Source: Cryomorphaceae bacterium
Lineage (GTDB): Bacteria; Bacteroidota; Bacteroidia; Flavobacteriales; Schleiferiaceae
Assembly (NCBI GenBank): GCA_003455605.1
Contig: DMQR01000005.1
Span: 1,442-6,650 of the forward strand
Length of the DNA stretch: 5,209 bases
Direction of reading: 5' to 3'
Made by a program: the position numbers and the translations under genes. How positions within the stretch are numbered: the first letter of the stretch is position 1; every line of letters starts with the position of its first letter. The notes beneath the pieces were generated by a model, which was not told where the DNA came from, searched no databases, and worked only from the letters and a program-made list of their open reading frames with translations. Below, piece by piece: positions 1 to 5,209 of the stretch.

Positions 1-1
1 T

Positions 2-3000
2 GAAATCAAAGCACCAGAGGTAATCTTGAGAAACGAGAAGCGCATGCTACAAGAATCAGTAGATAGCTTGTTTGATAACACGCGTAAGTCCTCTGCAGTG
101 AAGACTGAAAGCAACCGTCCTTTGAAATCACTTTCAGATTCATTGAAAGGTAAACAGGGTCGTTTCCGTCAGAACCTATTGGGTAAGCGTGTGGATTACT
201 CGGCTCGTTCGGTAATCGTCGTTGGGCCAGAATTGAAACTACACGAATGTGGTCTTCCTAAGAATATGGCTGCAGAACTTTACAAGCCGTTCATCGTACG
301 TAAGTTGATCGAAAGAGGTATTGTGAAGACTGTAAAGTCAGGGAAGAAAATTATTGATCGTCGCGACCCAGTTGTTTGGGACATCCTAGAAAATGTGATG
401 AAAGGTCATCCGGTACTATTGAACCGTGCACCGACCCTCCACCGTTTGGGTATCCAAGCGTTCCAGCCGAAGCTTATCGAGGGAAAAGCAATCCAATTGC
501 ATCCTCTGGCATGTACGGCATTTAACGCCGACTTCGATGGTGACCAGATGGCTGTGCACCTGCCATTAGGACCAGGAGCTATTTTGGAAGCTCAAATCCT
601 TATGTTGGCGTCGCACAATATTTTGAACCCAGCAAACGGTTCTCCTATTCAGGTTCCTTCACAGGATATGGTTTTGGGTCTGTATTATATGACTAAGCCA
701 ATGAAGAATACAGTTGAGATGCCAGTTCGTGGTGAAGGTATGGTATTCTACTCCCCTGAAGAGGTGGAAATCGCTTTGAATGAAGGTTCAGTAGATCTAC
801 ACGCCTTGATTAAAATCAAAGGCCGCGTAGAGCAAGGTGATGGTTCCATGAAAATGGAATTCATCGAGACGACTGTAGGTCGTGTGTTGTTCAATCAGGC
901 AGTGCCTGCTCAAGTACCGTTCATCAATGAGGTATTGACTAAAAAAGCTTTGCGTGGAATTATCGCGAATGTCTTGAAAAAGACGGATGTTCCTACGACA
1001 GCGAAGTTCTTGGATGATATTAAATCTATGGGATATAGTCGTGCATTCCGCGGTGGTCTATCGTTCTCTTTGAATGATATCCGTATTCCAGATGCGAAGG
1101 TAATATTGATTACTGAAGCTTCGGAAGAAGTAGACGGTATTTTTGCTTCGTACAACATGGGTCTTATCACCAATAATGAACGTTATAACCAAGTAATTGA
1201 CGTTTGGACAAACACCAATGCACGCTTGACACAGGCTGCTATGAGTACGTTGATAAACGACCGTCAAGGCTTTAACCCGATTTATATGATGCTTGATTCT
1301 GGAGCGCGTGGTTCTAAAGAGCAGATTCGTCAGCTTTCTGGTATGCGTGGTTTGATGGCAAAGCCGCAGAAATCAGGTTCTTCAGGTGGTGAGATCATCG
1401 AGAATCCTATTATCTCAAACTTTAAGGAAGGATTATCGATCCTTGAGTACTTCATCTCTACACACGGTGCACGTAAAGGTCTTGCGGATACGGCATTGAA
1501 AACGGCCGATGCGGGTTACTTGACTCGTCGATTGCATGATGTAGCGCAAGATGTCGTCGTAAATGAAGATGATTGTGGTACACTTCGAGGTCTTGAGGTG
1601 AGAGCATTGAAGAAGAGTGAAGAGATTGTTGAGTCTCTCGGTGAGCGTATCATTGGTCGTGTTTCATTAGGAGATATTGTAGATCCATTGTCAGATGAAG
1701 TATATGCGGCTGCGGGTGAACTGATCACTGAAGATATTGCTGAGCACATTGATGCTTCTCCAATTGAAGTTGTGGAGGTTCGTTCGCCCCTCACCTGTGC
1801 TACCAAACGTGGTATTTGTGCGAAATGTTATGGCACCAACTTGGCAACGAATAAAATGGCACAGATGGGAGATAGTGCAGGTGTTATTGCTGCGCAGTCA
1901 ATCGGAGAGCCAGGTACACAATTGACACTTCGTACCTTCCACGTAGGGGGTACTGCAGGTAATGTATCAGAAGAGAACAAGATTCTAGCGAAATTTGACG
2001 GCAAAGTTGAATTAGAAGATGTTCGTACCGTAGAAGGCGAAAACAGCGAGAACATCGTGATTGGCCGTACTGGTGAGATGCGTTTGATTGATGTGAAGAC
2101 GGGTCGTACGGTAATGACCAACAATATTCCTTACGGCGGTATCCTGAAAATAAAAGACGGTGCGAAGCTTAAGAAAGGAGACGAAATCGTTCAATGGGAC
2201 CCATATAACGCTGTGATTATTGCTGAGACAGCGGGTAAGATTGCTTACAAGGATATCATCCAAGGTACCACCTACAAGGTAGAGATTGATGAGCAAACTG
2301 GTTTCCAGGATAAAGTAATCTCGGAAAACCGTAACCGTAAATTGATTCCTACCATCCAAGTAATAGATGCTGATGGTAACGAGTTGAAACACTATACATT
2401 ACCAGTAGGTGCTCACTTAATGGTCGAAGAAGGTGAAGAGATTGCTGCAGGTAAGATTCTTGTGAAAATTGCTCGTAAGAGTGCGAAAGCAGGTGATATT
2501 ACCGGTGGTCTTCCACGTGTAACGGAATTGTTTGAAGCTCGTAACCCATCGAACCCAGCAGTTGTTGCTGCAATCGACGGTATTGTGAGCTACGGTAAGA
2601 TCAAGCGTGGTAATCGTGAAATCATCATCGAAAGCCGTACTGGTGAGGTGAAGAAGTACCTGATCAATTTAAGTAAGCAAATCCTTGTTCAGGAAAATGA
2701 TTTCGTGAAAGCAGGGACGCCACTTTCTGACGGTTCAATCACACCAGCGGACATTTTAAATATCAAAGGTCCTACAGCGGTTCAAGCATACTTGGTGAAT
2801 GAAATCCAAGAGGTTTACCGTTTGCAAGGTGTGAAGATTAACGATAAGCACTTTGAAGTGATCGTTCGTCAGATGATGCGTAAGGTTCAAATTCAAGATT
2901 CTGGAGATACCTTATTCTTGGAAGGTAACCTAGTTCACGCTGTAGACTTCATGGAAGAAAACGATAGAATATTTGGAATGAAGGTGGTAGAAAATGCAGG

Positions 3001-3388
3001 GGAGAGTGGCAACTTGAAGGAGGGACAAATCATCACTGCTCGTGAACTACGTGATGAAAACAGCATATTGACCCGTGAGGATAAGGAGTTGGTAGAAGCG
3101 CGTGATGCTCGTCCAGCAACAGCTTCACCAGTACTTCAAGGTATTACTCGTGCTTCATTACAGACGAAATCATTTATCTCTGCGGCATCGTTCCAGGAAA
3201 CGACCAAAGTATTAAACGAAGCGGCTGTAAACGCGAAAGAGGATACTTTAGAAGGTCTGAAAGAAAACGTTATTGTGGGTCACTTGATCCCTGCAGGTAC
3301 AGGTTTGAAAACATACCGCGAGACAGTGGTAGGTTCTCAAGAAGAGTACGCGAAGATGCAGGATACAATGGCTGCTGACGTAGAATAA
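2..3388 (+). CDS. rpoC: DNA-directed RNA polymerase subunit beta' (5' partial)
   Basis: This is the catalytic beta' subunit of RNA polymerase, which builds RNA from NTPs in the alpha2-beta-beta'-omega core. The reading frame is open from base 2, so 1128 residues are visible; about 280-290 N-terminal residues (first zinc site, part of the clamp, lid) lie upstream. The TTG at 26 is an internal Leu codon, not a start. Order of elements seen, in fragment residues: rudder and switch region with [18 protein letters not shown] (about 50-70); the Mg-binding NADFDGD motif (175-181); the bridge helix region containing [16 protein letters not shown] (about 484-520); the second zinc site with Cys525, 599, 606 and 609; the trigger loop with QLTLRTFH ending at His647; an SI3-type insertion; then [10 protein letters not shown] (831 onward) and the conserved C-terminal [11 protein letters not shown] and LKENVIVG segments. 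There is no frameshift or missing key residue. The gene ends in TAA, seven bases before the next gene. Confidence 0.99.
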   Translation, partial: EIKAPEVILRNEKRMLQESVDSLFDNTRKSSAVKTESNRPLKSLSDSLKGKQGRFRQNLLGKRVDYSARSVIVVGPELKLHECGLPKNMAAELYKPFIVRKLIERGIVKTVKSGKKIIDRRDPVVWDILENVMKGHPVLLNRAPTLHRLGIQAFQPKLIEGKAIQLHPLACTAFNADFDGDQMAVHLPLGPGAILEAQILMLASHNILNPANGSPIQVPSQDMVLGLYYMTKPMKNTVEMPVRGEGMVFYSPEEVEIALNEGSVDLHALIKIKGRVEQGDGSMKMEFIETTVGRVLFNQAVPAQVPFINEVLTKKALRGIIANVLKKTDVPTTAKFLDDIKSMGYSRAFRGGLSFSLNDIRIPDAKVILITEASEEVDGIFASYNMGLITNNERYNQVIDVWTNTNARLTQAAMSTLINDRQGFNPIYMMLDSGARGSKEQIRQLSGMRGLMAKPQKSGSSGGEIIENPIISNFKEGLSILEYFISTHGARKGLADTALKTADAGYLTRRLHDVAQDVVVNEDDCGTLRGLEVRALKKSEEIVESLGERIIGRVSLGDIVDPLSDEVYAAAGELITEDIAEHIDASPIEVVEVRSPLTCATKRGICAKCYGTNLATNKMAQMGDSAGVIAAQSIGEPGTQLTLRTFHVGGTAGNVSEENKILAKFDGKVELEDVRTVEGENSENIVIGRTGEMRLIDVKTGRTVMTNNIPYGGILKIKDGAKLKKGDEIVQWDPYNAVIIAETAGKIAYKDIIQGTTYKVEIDEQTGFQDKVISENRNRKLIPTIQVIDADGNELKHYTLPVGAHLMVEEGEEIAAGKILVKIARKSAKAGDITGGLPRVTELFEARNPSNPAVVAAIDGIVSYGKIKRGNREIIIESRTGEVKKYLINLSKQILVQENDFVKAGTPLSDGSITPADILNIKGPTAVQAYLVNEIQEVYRLQGVKINDKHFEVIVRQMMRKVQIQDSGDTLFLEGNLVHAVDFMEENDRIFGMKVVENAGESGNLKEGQIITARELRDENSILTREDKELVEARDARPATASPVLQGITRASLQTKSFISAASFQETTKVLNEAAVNAKEDTLEGLKENVIVGHLIPAGTGLKTYRETVVGSQEEYAKMQDTMAADVE
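524..544 (+). other. RpoC active-site Mg-binding motif NADFDGD
   Basis: The codons read Asn-Ala-Asp-Phe-Asp-Gly-Asp, the invariant motif of multisubunit RNA polymerases. Its three aspartates hold the catalytic Mg ion. All three are intact, so the enzyme is expected to be active. By alignment from memory they correspond to E. coli D460, D462 and D464. Confidence 0.98.
1574..1828 (+). other. RpoC second zinc-binding site (four Cys)
   Basis: Cysteine codons at 1574, 1796, 1817 and 1826 give the pattern Cys, about 73 residues, Cys-x6-Cys-x2-Cys. This matches the second zinc site of bacterial beta' (E. coli C814, C888, C895, C898). It lies between the bridge helix and the trigger loop and supports folding of this region. 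All four ligands are present. Confidence 0.93.
1955..2488 (+). other. SI3-type insertion in the RpoC trigger loop
   Basis: The first trigger helix ends near His647 (codon 1940), and the conserved [10 protein letters not shown] segment resumes at codon 2492. The roughly 180 intervening residues are rich in beta-strand patterns and contain the stretches IPYGG and WDP. These align by eye with the E. coli SI3 insertion (IPYGA-like and NWDPH stretches). SI3 modulates trigger-loop movement, pausing and cleavage in E. coli; that role is carried over here by homology. The boundaries are approximate. Confidence 0.85.
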
Positions 3389-3395
3389 TTGAGCA

Positions 3396-3710
3396 ATGGG
3401 AGAACAGAATAACGAACAACAACAAATCAACATTGAGTTGAGTGAAGAAATGGCGCAAGGGGTGTACAGCAACCTAGTCGCTATTAATCATAGCCCTACG
3501 GAGTTTGTGTTAGACTTTATTCAAATGATGCCAGGCGTTCCGAAGGCGAAAGTTCAATCGCGAGTAATTCTAACCCCAGAGCATGCGAAGCGTTTGCTTC
3601 AAGCGCTAGGCGAGAATATGGCGAGATACGAGCAGAACTTTGGGAATGTTCAGACCCATGAACCTCCCCAAGTTCCTCTGAACTTTGGCGGACCTACAGG
3701 TCAAGCTTAA
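3396..3710 (+). CDS. DUF3467 domain-containing protein
   Basis: This is a 104-residue cytoplasmic protein of unknown function. It matches the DUF3467 family by recall: ELSEEMAQGVYSNL, a middle TEFVLDFIQMMPGVPKAKV, then SRVILTPEHAKRLLQAL and a helical ENMARYEQNFG. The first nine residues are Gln/Asn-rich and the last 20 are Pro/Gly-rich, so both ends are probably flexible around a compact alpha/beta core of about 75 residues. There is no signal peptide, membrane segment or cysteine. The ATG at 3396 is the only plausible start, because an in-frame TGA lies at 3390-3392. No Shine-Dalgarno sequence precedes it, as is common in Bacteroidota. The gene starts seven bases after the rpoC stop and is followed by a terminator, so it is most likely co-transcribed with rpoC. 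A link to RNA polymerase is only guilt by association. Confidence 0.93.
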   Translation: MGEQNNEQQQINIELSEEMAQGVYSNLVAINHSPTEFVLDFIQMMPGVPKAKVQSRVILTPEHAKRLLQALGENMARYEQNFGNVQTHEPPQVPLNFGGPTGQA

Positions 3711-3729
3711 GAATATCGACTGAAATTTT

Positions 3730-3760
3730 AACCCTCGGCCTTGCCGAGGGTTTTCTTATT
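3730..3760 (+). terminator. Rho-independent terminator of the rpoC-DUF3467 unit
   Basis: A perfect 10-bp stem (AACCCTCGGC at 3730-3739 pairing with GCCGAGGGTT at 3743-3752) closes a three-base loop, CTT. The T-rich tract TTCTTATT follows at 3753-3760. It begins 20 bases after the DUF3467 stop codon and has the form expected of an intrinsic terminator on the + strand. The reverse orientation would have a poorer T-tract (TAAAATTTC), so two-way termination is unlikely to be strong. Confidence 0.92.
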
Positions 3761-3770
3761 TTAGCACTTA

Positions 3771-3833
3771 ATGAGAATGATGAAGAATTGGATCTTAGGT
3801 GGAATGTTACTGTGTGCGGTGCCATCGTACGGA
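3771..3833 (+). other. Sec signal peptide
   Basis: The N-terminus has positive residues Arg2 and Lys5, then a hydrophobic core WILGGMLLCAV (7-17), then a polar end PSYG with Gln22 following. Cleavage after Gly21 (Ser-Tyr-Gly before the cut, Gln after) fits signal peptidase I and is common in this phylum. Cys15 lies within the hydrophobic core and the residues after it do not form a lipobox, so a lipoprotein is unlikely. Confidence 0.88.
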
Positions 3834-5209
3834 CAGATTTATCAGGGTTCAACACAGCTGGGGACTTCTATGAGTTTGGATATTACTTTGAATACCAACA
3901 CGGATAGTGTTAGTATGGAGTTCAGCGGTCCTTCAAGTGGTTATTATGCCGTGGGTTTTGGAGGCACTGGTATGACCAATACTTATACTGTGGTGGTGAA
4001 CTCAAACGGGAGCGTGCAAGAGCGTAAGCTAGGCAGTTATCAGGGCGGTAATGTGCTAAGTGCTTCGGTAGTTTATAGTGCAGTGGTTACAGGTGGTGTG
4101 AGAACAGCGTACATAGAACGAGCTAGGTCAGGGGCATCTGGGAATCACTATACCTTCCCTTCAAACGGAGGGTCTATTAATCTTATATGGGCAAAAGGAG
4201 GTACTAGTTTTGGTAACCATGGAAGTTCAAATAGAGGATTTGCCTCAATAAATCTTGTGAATCAATGTAATATCCCAAATACGTTGCTCGCGACGCAGAA
4301 TATTTGTCAGGGAGATAGCGTTCAGGTCTTTGGTCAATGGATCAAACAATCGGGCACCTACTATGATTCTTTATCAACACCTATTGGATGTGATTCGATA
4401 CTACAACAAAGTGTTCAGTATACTGTACCCGTTCTCAATACCTTACCTTCTTTGAGTATATGCCAAGGCGATAGTGTCCAAATCTTCGGAACCTGGGTAA
4501 CTACGGCTACCACGTTGTATGATTCGTTATCGACCCCAGCCGGTTGTGATTCTGTAGTCGCACAAGAGATTCTTGTGAATGCCACAGTAAGTAATACAAT
4601 CGCTGCTGCAGGACTCTGCGCCGGTGATAGCGTATTCTATTTAGATGCTTGGCGTACGGATACAGGTACAGTTATTTACAATGGTGTGACTGTACTTGGT
4701 TGTGATTCTGTGGTAACTGGCAGTATAGAGTACTTGCCCACGGTGGATACTGGGTCTATTTTTCTAGCTTTAACATTGCAATCCCCTATGTACGTTGGGA
4801 CAGACCTAGGCGCAACCTATTACTGGTTCAATTGTAACACGGGTGCTTTTGTAGACACCACCATGGGAGCGGATACGCTCAATATAGGCAACGACTTTCT
4901 ACAAGCGCCTGATACAGGGTATTATGCTGCAATAATCGTGAAGCCAGGATATTGTTCAGATACCTCTGCCTGTTACTATTTCTATATGGACGTCCCGGAA
5001 TATGACTATGGTATATCATTACGCCCGATCCCTACCCAAATGCATCTAGAGATTACAGTGGATGATTTTACAAGCCCTATTGGCTACCAGTTTTTAAGTG
5101 TTTCAGGAAGAGTCTTAGAAACGGGTTTATTAAGGACCAATTCCACACTGTTAGACGTACGCCATTATGCGGTGGGGATGTATCTATTGCGACTAGAAGA
5201 TGGTCGAAC
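3771..5209 (+). CDS. Secreted DOMON-like, Cys-repeat protein with T9SS sorting domain (3' partial)
   Basis: The frame stays open for 479 codons to the window's end. Layout by residue: signal peptide 1-21; DOMON-like domain about 27-162; three Cys repeats starting at 179, 231 and 283; an Ig-like segment about 325-408; and a C-terminal sorting-domain-like region from about 415. Only a short tail is probably missing, since sorting domains usually end soon after the GMYLLRL-type strand seen at 469-475. The protein is rich in Thr, Ser, Gly and Tyr and poor in Lys, typical of exported beta-rich Bacteroidota proteins. It should cross the inner membrane by Sec and the outer membrane by type IX secretion, then be anchored on the surface or released. 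An in-frame TAG at 3762-3764 makes ATG 3771 the earliest start; ATG 3777 and 3780 are possible alternatives. There is no Shine-Dalgarno site. The gene lies just behind a terminator and is probably a separate unit. Ligand and biological role are not known. Confidence 0.9.
   Translation, partial: MRMMKNWILGGMLLCAVPSYGQIYQGSTQLGTSMSLDITLNTNTDSVSMEFSGPSSGYYAVGFGGTGMTNTYTVVVNSNGSVQERKLGSYQGGNVLSASVVYSAVVTGGVRTAYIERARSGASGNHYTFPSNGGSINLIWAKGGTSFGNHGSSNRGFASINLVNQCNIPNTLLATQNICQGDSVQVFGQWIKQSGTYYDSLSTPIGCDSILQQSVQYTVPVLNTLPSLSICQGDSVQIFGTWVTTATTLYDSLSTPAGCDSVVAQEILVNATVSNTIAAAGLCAGDSVFYLDAWRTDTGTVIYNGVTVLGCDSVVTGSIEYLPTVDTGSIFLALTLQSPMYVGTDLGATYYWFNCNTGAFVDTTMGADTLNIGNDFLQAPDTGYYAAIIVKPGYCSDTSACYYFYMDVPEYDYGISLRPIPTQMHLEITVDDFTSPIGYQFLSVSGRVLETGLLRTNSTLLDVRHYAVGMYLLRLEDGR
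3849..4256 (+). other. DOMON-like domain
   Basis: Residues about 27-162 follow the DOMON pattern: an early strand pair, then YYAVGFGGTGMTNTYTVVV (58-76), a central region, then an IERAR strand (115-119), and finally INLIWAKGG (136-144), Phe-Gly-Asn-His (147-150) and RGFASINL (155-162). The Gly-Phe-Gly followed by Met, and the Trp-Ala followed by His then Arg-Gly, are the usual conserved points. Heme-binding DOMON domains such as the cytochrome domain of cellobiose dehydrogenase use a Met and a His in these places; here Met68 and His150 occupy them. Other DOMON domains bind sugars, so the ligand is open. The assignment is by recall of the family pattern, not by a profile search. Confidence 0.72.
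4305..4742 (+). repeat. Three tandem 52-residue (156-bp) Cys repeats
   Basis: Units start at 4305, 4461 and 4617. Each begins Cys-(Gln/Ala)-Gly-Asp-Ser-Val, has a Trp 11 residues after the first Cys, and reaches Gly-Cys-Asp-Ser 28 residues after that Cys. Units 1 and 2 share CQGDSVQ, FG.W and YDSLSTP.GCDS. Unit 3 is more divergent but keeps both cysteines, the Trp and GCDSV. The third unit grades into the Ig-like segment. Repeats of this GCDSI/V type are common in Bacteroidota surface proteins; paired cysteines in each unit suggest one disulfide per unit, which is inference. Confidence 0.9.
4743..4994 (+). other. Ig-like segment before the sorting domain
   Basis: Residues about 325-408 contain ATYYWFNCNTG (348-358), then DTGYYAAIIVKPGYCSDTSACYYF (381-404 in outline). 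This resembles the Ig-like modules (a 'tYqWldC' strand and an 'nGcvDTSaCy' strand) that often come just before T9SS sorting domains. Cysteines 355, 395 and 401 are present; 355 with one of the other two could form the core disulfide. Binding function is unknown. Confidence 0.7.
5013..5209 (+). other. T9SS type A-like C-terminal sorting domain (3' partial)
   Basis: Residues 415-479 follow the sorting-domain pattern: a first strand with a Pro pair (LRPIPTQMHLEITV), a central strand ending in VSGRVLETG (444-452), then a Leu-Asp-Val segment and the near-terminal VGMYLLRLEDG (468-478). Such domains direct export through the type IX machinery and are removed on export. The usual 'NPxxxxLxI' opening is changed, with Ile420 where Asn is typical. 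The window ends inside the domain, so the terminal residues, often basic, are not seen. Confidence 0.82.

Noticed and set aside
26..28. TTG as the start codon of rpoC
   Set aside because: The eight codons before it (Glu-Ile-Lys-Ala-Pro-Glu-Val-Ile) continue the conserved RpoC sequence, and the protein would otherwise lack its essential N-terminal part. The gene simply enters from outside the window.
1737..1925. Plus-strand 62-residue frame inside rpoC
   Set aside because: It overlaps the zinc-site and trigger-loop region of RpoC in another frame and has no family resemblance; it is a shadow.
910..2392. Minus-strand open frames within rpoC (for example 910-1173, 1516-1806, 1828-2124 and 2012-2392)
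   Set aside because: They lie wholly opposite highly conserved RpoC codons, overlap one another, show no recognisable domain, and have compositions expected from antisense reading of a constrained gene.
3248..3472. Minus-strand frames across the rpoC/DUF3467 junction
   Set aside because: They run antisense to two well-supported genes, are Cys/Leu-rich by frame bias, and have no supporting features.
3635..3687. GAACTTTG occurring twice (3635-3642 and 3680-3687) as possible -7 promoter elements for the downstream gene
   Set aside because: Both lack the TA of TAnnTTTG and have no TTTG box about 19-21 bases upstream. Both encode Asn-Phe-Gly in the DUF3467 tail, which explains the similarity.
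3813..3815. Cys15 as a lipoprotein acylation site
   Set aside because: The residues before it (Gly-Met-Leu-Leu) do not make a good lipobox, and a normal signal peptidase I site follows at Ser-Tyr-Gly.
4305..4742. 156-base periodic repeat as a CRISPR array or mobile-element repeat
   Set aside because: The periodicity is at protein level in an open frame; the DNA of the units is diverged at synonymous sites, and there are no short identical repeats with unique spacers.

Overview
The window comes from a bacterium of the phylum Bacteroidota. Three things indicate this: the wording of the RpoC sequence, a DUF3467 gene directly behind rpoC (an arrangement typical of this phylum), and a secreted multidomain protein that ends in what looks like a type IX secretion (T9SS) C-terminal sorting domain. 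Neither visible gene start has a Shine-Dalgarno sequence, which also fits. The style of the secreted protein's Cys repeats suggests Flavobacteriales or a relative, but that is only an impression.

Layout, all on the + strand. (1) Bases 2-3388 hold the C-terminal four fifths of rpoC, the beta' subunit of RNA polymerase; its N-terminus lies before the window. (2) Seven bases later, 3396-3710 encode a small DUF3467 protein of unknown function, probably co-transcribed with rpoC. (3) A 10-bp GC-rich hairpin with a T-rich tail (3730-3760) closes this unit. (4) Only 18 bases after the hairpin a second, unrelated gene starts at 3771 and runs off the window's end. It encodes a signal peptide, a DOMON-like beta-sandwich domain with candidate heme ligands Met68 and His150, three Cys-containing repeats with an exact 52-residue period, an Ig-like segment, and a divergent T9SS sorting domain that is almost complete at base 5209.

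The first two genes are housekeeping transcription genes. The third is an accessory cell-surface or secreted protein with no evident functional link to them. The most interesting items are the pairing of a possible heme- or carbohydrate-binding DOMON domain with a T9SS repeat protein, the strictly spaced repeats whose codons have diverged while the protein has not, and the conserved but unexplained rpoC-DUF3467 linkage. I see no RNA genes, CRISPR array, insertion sequence or other mobile element.
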